Below, piece after piece: positions 6,230 through 7,996 of a stretch of DNA of 7,996 nucleotides. Source of the DNA: Dehalococcoidia bacterium. GTDB taxonomy: Bacteria > Chloroflexota > Dehalococcoidia > UBA3495. Each line of letters starts with the position of its first letter. The stretch's first letter is position 1. The translations under genes were made by a program, and so were the position numbers. Where the stretch lies: the NCBI GenBank assembly GCA_028822675.1, contig JAPKDE010000112.1, positions 1-7,996 on the forward strand. The letters run 5' to 3'. Under the pieces are notes generated by a model, which was not told the origin of the DNA, made no database searches, and saw only the letters and a list, made by a program, of their open reading frames with translations.

Positions 6230-6775
6230 CTATGCCTCTGGGACGGCCCTGGCGTAGAGGTCGTCCAAATCTACTTCTGTATAACGAAGACCAATGTTCT
6301 CCAGGGCATGGGCGTCACTTACCGCCATCAACATCAGATCATGCTCCGACGCGATCTCTGAGACCTGGTCCTTGCGGATGTGCCAATTGTGGATGTAGTT
6401 GTCAATCTCGATGGCGTGGATATCCGGCTCAATCAGTATCTCTGGCGAGTAATAACCCGGATGGCAATACGTGCGAAACACGCCGCCACCGTCAGGCAGG
6501 AATAATTCAGCTACCTGGTACTCGGCAAAGGGGTTGGCTTCCGGGCGAATCTCAATCTCCCAGCCGGGCAGGATGACCACCTGACCGGGGAAATGCTTTT
6601 CCACTATCTCGCGGAGTTCCATGCCCCACTCTTTATTGTGGTGGTCGGTGATACCGATGCCATCAATGCCCTGAGACTTGATCTGGTTAACGATCTTCTC
6701 CGCGATCTCAACGGTTGGCGGCACAAAATTGAAAGCCTCCCACGGGTGGGTGTGGAGGTCTAGTTTTAATTTCAA
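6230..6775 (-). CDS. Small PHP-domain metal-dependent phosphoesterase
   Basis: A 181-residue protein that is essentially a single PHP domain. The metal ligands expected of the family can be followed in order: DLHTH (His8, His10), GITDHHN (Asp44, His45), Glu73 in LPGWEIEI, His105 in CHPG, Glu123 in AIEID, and the closing SDAH (Asp154, His156). Family members bind two or three metal ions and hydrolyse phosphoesters; some act on nucleotides or histidinol phosphate. The substrate here is unknown. The start is TTG, supported by AAGGG (6787-6783) with a spacer of about 7 nt. It lies between two crotonase genes (60 bp after one, 11 bp before the next), an unusual place for a PHP protein. No DNA polymerase or other nucleic-acid domain is attached. 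Confidence 0.85.
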   Translation of the reverse strand: MKLKLDLHTHPWEAFNFVPPTVEIAEKIVNQIKSQGIDGIGITDHHNKEWGMELREIVEKHFPGQVVILPGWEIEIRPEANPFAEYQVAELFLPDGGGVFRTYCHPGYYSPEILIEPDIHAIEIDNYIHNWHIRKDQVSEIASEHDLMLMAVSDAHALENIGLRYTEVDLDDLYARAVPEA

Positions 6776-6835
6776 AGAGATTCCCTTTGCGTATCTCGCG
6801 TGACTATTGAGCGTTGTTGAATGAAAGGTGTTGAA

Positions 6836-7654
6836 TCAGGACCCGGTGAATTCAGGGCCCGGTTTGTCTAAGAACGATTTTAACCCTTCGGCCCTGTCCG
6901 ATGTGGATTGCAGTATAACGTTCAGGTCGGCTTCCAGTCTCAGACCCTGGTCTAAGGATAGGTCCAGACCTTTGCCAACGGCCTCTTTGGCGTATCGCGC
7001 GCCGATGGGACTACCGCCAGTTATCTGCGCTGCTATCTCCGAGACTATCTGACCCAAGTTTCTGGGTTGGTCGGCTACTCGGTTGACCAGGCCAATGGCC
7101 AAGGCCTCCGCAGCGTCGACCATTCTGCCAGTCAGCAGCATATCCCTGGCCCAGGACGGGCCAACCAACCTGGGCAGTCTTTGGGTGCCTCCGTCTTGGG
7201 GAAGGATACCCTTGGCCAGTCCGGAGAAGCCAAAACGGGCGGAAGGGACGCAAATGCGCAGGTCCCCCGCCAATGCAAGTTCCAAGCCCGGGCCGGTGGC
7301 ATCGCCATTCAGGGCCACCAACACCGGAATCTTCAGTGCGGCAATTTTACTTCCGGTAGATTCAACGGTTTCTTCTTCGCCCTGTTCTACGTGGCTCTCT
7401 TCGTGGTCTTCTCCCGGATTTTCTATAGAAAAGACTTCACCGGCGGCTGTCAGCACTAGCAGGCGTAGCCTGTCGTTCTCAGATATGAGGCGGCAGGATT
7501 CTCCCAAAGAGAAGGCCATCTCTGTATCGATCCGGTTGCCATTGTTCGGACGATTAAGCGTAATGGTTGCCAAGTAGGCGTCCAATGTGAGAGTCACGGA
7601 ACCAATTGTGATAGTGTCGGCGATGGGAATTCCTCTTTGTGAACCTGTATTCAA
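6836..7654 (-). CDS. Crotonase-fold protein with altered active site
   Basis: The family body is clear: LATITLNRPNNGNRID near the N-terminus, GPGLELALAGDLR in the middle, GILPQDGGTQRLPRLVG, and a C-terminal KSFLDKPGPEFTG. Counted from this start (272 residues), the first catalytic Glu is kept (Glu125). The second, matching Glu164 of rat hydratase, is Gly145 in FGFSGLAKG, and the usual AGAD oxyanion segment reads IENPGED. Simple hydratase activity is unlikely; isomerase, hydrolase or another activity is possible. The start is uncertain. The frame stays open into groES, but anything upstream of about 7670 would overlap the CIRCE and groES promoter and is rejected. I list TTG 7654; GTG 7597 gives a slightly short protein. 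An ATC at 7624 has the best-placed Shine-Dalgarno-like AGAGGA (7636-7631) and a family-like N-terminus. This is the first gene of the leftward operon. Confidence 0.8.
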   Translation of the reverse strand: MNTGSQRGIPIADTITIGSVTLTLDAYLATITLNRPNNGNRIDTEMAFSLGESCRLISENDRLRLLVLTAAGEVFSIENPGEDHEESHVEQGEEETVESTGSKIAALKIPVLVALNGDATGPGLELALAGDLRICVPSARFGFSGLAKGILPQDGGTQRLPRLVGPSWARDMLLTGRMVDAAEALAIGLVNRVADQPRNLGQIVSEIAAQITGGSPIGARYAKEAVGKGLDLSLDQGLRLEADLNVILQSTSDRAEGLKSFLDKPGPEFTGS

Positions 7655-7741
7655 GTCACCCGTATTCAAGACAATCCAAGGATCCCTAAACACACCCAGG
7701 AACGTACCCAGGGCAGTTGTTGGCAAAGTGTCTGGGCGGCG

Positions 7742-7757
7742 GGTGTTACTCAACACC
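7742..7757. promoter_or_regulatory. Inverted repeat in the divergent control region
   Basis: GGTGTT-ACTC-AACACC is a perfect 6-bp inverted repeat with a 4-nt loop, extendable by one G-T and one C-G pair. It lies 26 bp left of the groES -35 and overlaps the predicted start point of the leftward promoter, so it could be an operator for the metabolic operon. No T-run follows on either strand, so a terminator is unlikely. Confidence 0.35.
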
Positions 7758-7760
7758 TGA

Positions 7761-7790
7761 ATACTAGGCCGGACACACGAATGTTGACAA
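7761..7790 (-). promoter_or_regulatory. Candidate leftward promoter of the metabolic operon
   Basis: On the minus strand TTGTCA (7790-7785) is five of six to the sigma-70 -35 and is followed after 18 bp by TAGTAT (7766-7761), four of six to the -10. Transcription would start near 7754 and run into the crotonase-like gene. Its -35 occupies almost the same bases as the groES -35, because TTGACAA read on the other strand is TTGTCAA. It is weaker than the groES promoter, and this is a pattern match only. Confidence 0.35.
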
Positions 7791-7812
7791 GGTCTTGTGC
7801 CCGCCCTAACAT
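7784..7812 (+). promoter_or_regulatory. groES promoter (sigma-70 type)
   Basis: A perfect -35 TTGACA (7784-7789) is followed by an optimal 17-bp spacer and a -10 TAACAT (7807-7812), four of six to the consensus. The predicted start point near 7819 falls inside the left arm of CIRCE, the standard arrangement in which HrcA blocks RNA polymerase until heat shock. Confidence 0.8.
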
Positions 7813-7815
7813 GGA

Positions 7816-7842
7816 TTGGCACTCTCAATTCGAGAGTGCTAA
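7816..7842 (+). promoter_or_regulatory. CIRCE operator (HrcA-binding site)
   Basis: TTGGCACTC-N9-GAGTGCTAA matches the CIRCE consensus TTAGCACTC-N9-GAGTGCTAA at 17 of 18 arm positions; the only change is G for A at the third base. The symmetry runs two bases further inward on each side (TC and GA). It lies at the start of the groES transcript, 60 bp before the coding sequence, so the chaperonin genes are probably repressed by HrcA and released by protein-folding stress. The hrcA gene is not in this window. Confidence 0.93.
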
Positions 7843-7902
7843 TTCTACGTGAGAATAATGCCGGGCTACCATATTTCCCCGGCGATTTAGAAGGAGGCCA
7901 CG

Positions 7903-7996
7903 GTGGCAAACTTTACGCCATTGGGAGAACGTGTAGTGGTGAAGCCCAGCGAGGGTGAACAGACCACTAAAGGCGGGATATATCTACCCGATACCG
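7903..7996 (+). CDS. groES: Co-chaperonin GroES (Hsp10), N-terminal part
   Basis: The first 31 codons of a protein cut off by the window edge. After a GTG start it reads ANFTPLGERVVVKPSEGEQT, the first beta strands of GroES. The mobile loop that contacts GroEL follows, with KGGIYLPDT at 23-31; the hydrophobic contact triad is I-Y-L where I-V-L is common. GroES forms the heptameric lid of the GroEL folding chamber in the cytosol. The GTG start is fixed by a strong AAGGAGG (7891-7897) with a 5-nt spacer. The promoter and CIRCE upstream confirm the identity. groEL would be expected just beyond the window. It is divergent from the metabolic operon. Confidence 0.95.
   Translation, partial: MANFTPLGERVVVKPSEGEQTTKGGIYLPDT

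Noticed and set aside
7655..7909. Upstream extension of the crotonase-like frame to 7909
   Set aside because: It would run antisense through the groES start, CIRCE and promoter, and its residues resemble no crotonase N-terminus; the frame is simply free of stops.

Overview
This window looks like a bacterial chromosome segment of moderate GC. It carries a run of minus-strand metabolic genes and ends on the right in the first 31 codons of a plus-strand groES. A CIRCE operator, a GTG-started GroES, TTG starts with clear Shine-Dalgarno sequences and many small palindromic intergenic repeats suggest an uncultured lineage. My best guess is Chloroflexota (SAR202/Dehalococcoidia-like), but that is inference from general resemblance, not a search result.

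Layout from right to left, in the direction of minus-strand transcription. At 7742-7842 lies a compact divergent control region. The groES promoter (TTGACA-N17-TAACAT) and CIRCE point right, and a weaker candidate promoter sharing the same -35 bases points left. Leftward come a crotonase-fold protein lacking one catalytic Glu (6836-7654), a small PHP-domain phosphoesterase (6230-6775), a crotonase with both catalytic Glu (5481-6218) and an AMP-forming acyl-CoA synthetase (3888-5450). Gaps of 60, 11 and 30 bp suggest one operon. A ketopantoate-reductase-family protein (2854-3786) follows after about 100 bp and could be co-transcribed.

The 1.1 kb stretch 1723-2853 has no credible gene. Much of it is small repeats: a 47-49 bp tandem repeat, three copies of a 29-bp palindromic element, an 18-bp inverted pair, and an inverted pair of REP-like hairpins around an 86-bp core. 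Its left end holds a likely extended -10 promoter and a leader with three alternating complementary 7-mers, upstream of a thiamine-diphosphate enzyme of the acetolactate-synthase fold (76-1722). Another minus-strand gene appears to start at 18 and run off the left edge.

As a working model (inference), the ligase would activate an unknown carboxylic acid to a CoA thioester and the competent crotonase would hydrate or cleave it. The second crotonase, PHP protein, KPR-like reductase and ThDP enzyme would do steps I cannot name. No acyl-CoA dehydrogenase, thiolase, transporter or dedicated regulator is visible. I see no CRISPR array, tRNA, rRNA, transposase, phage gene or recognisable defence system. 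The most interesting content is regulatory and repeat architecture rather than a clear new multi-gene system.
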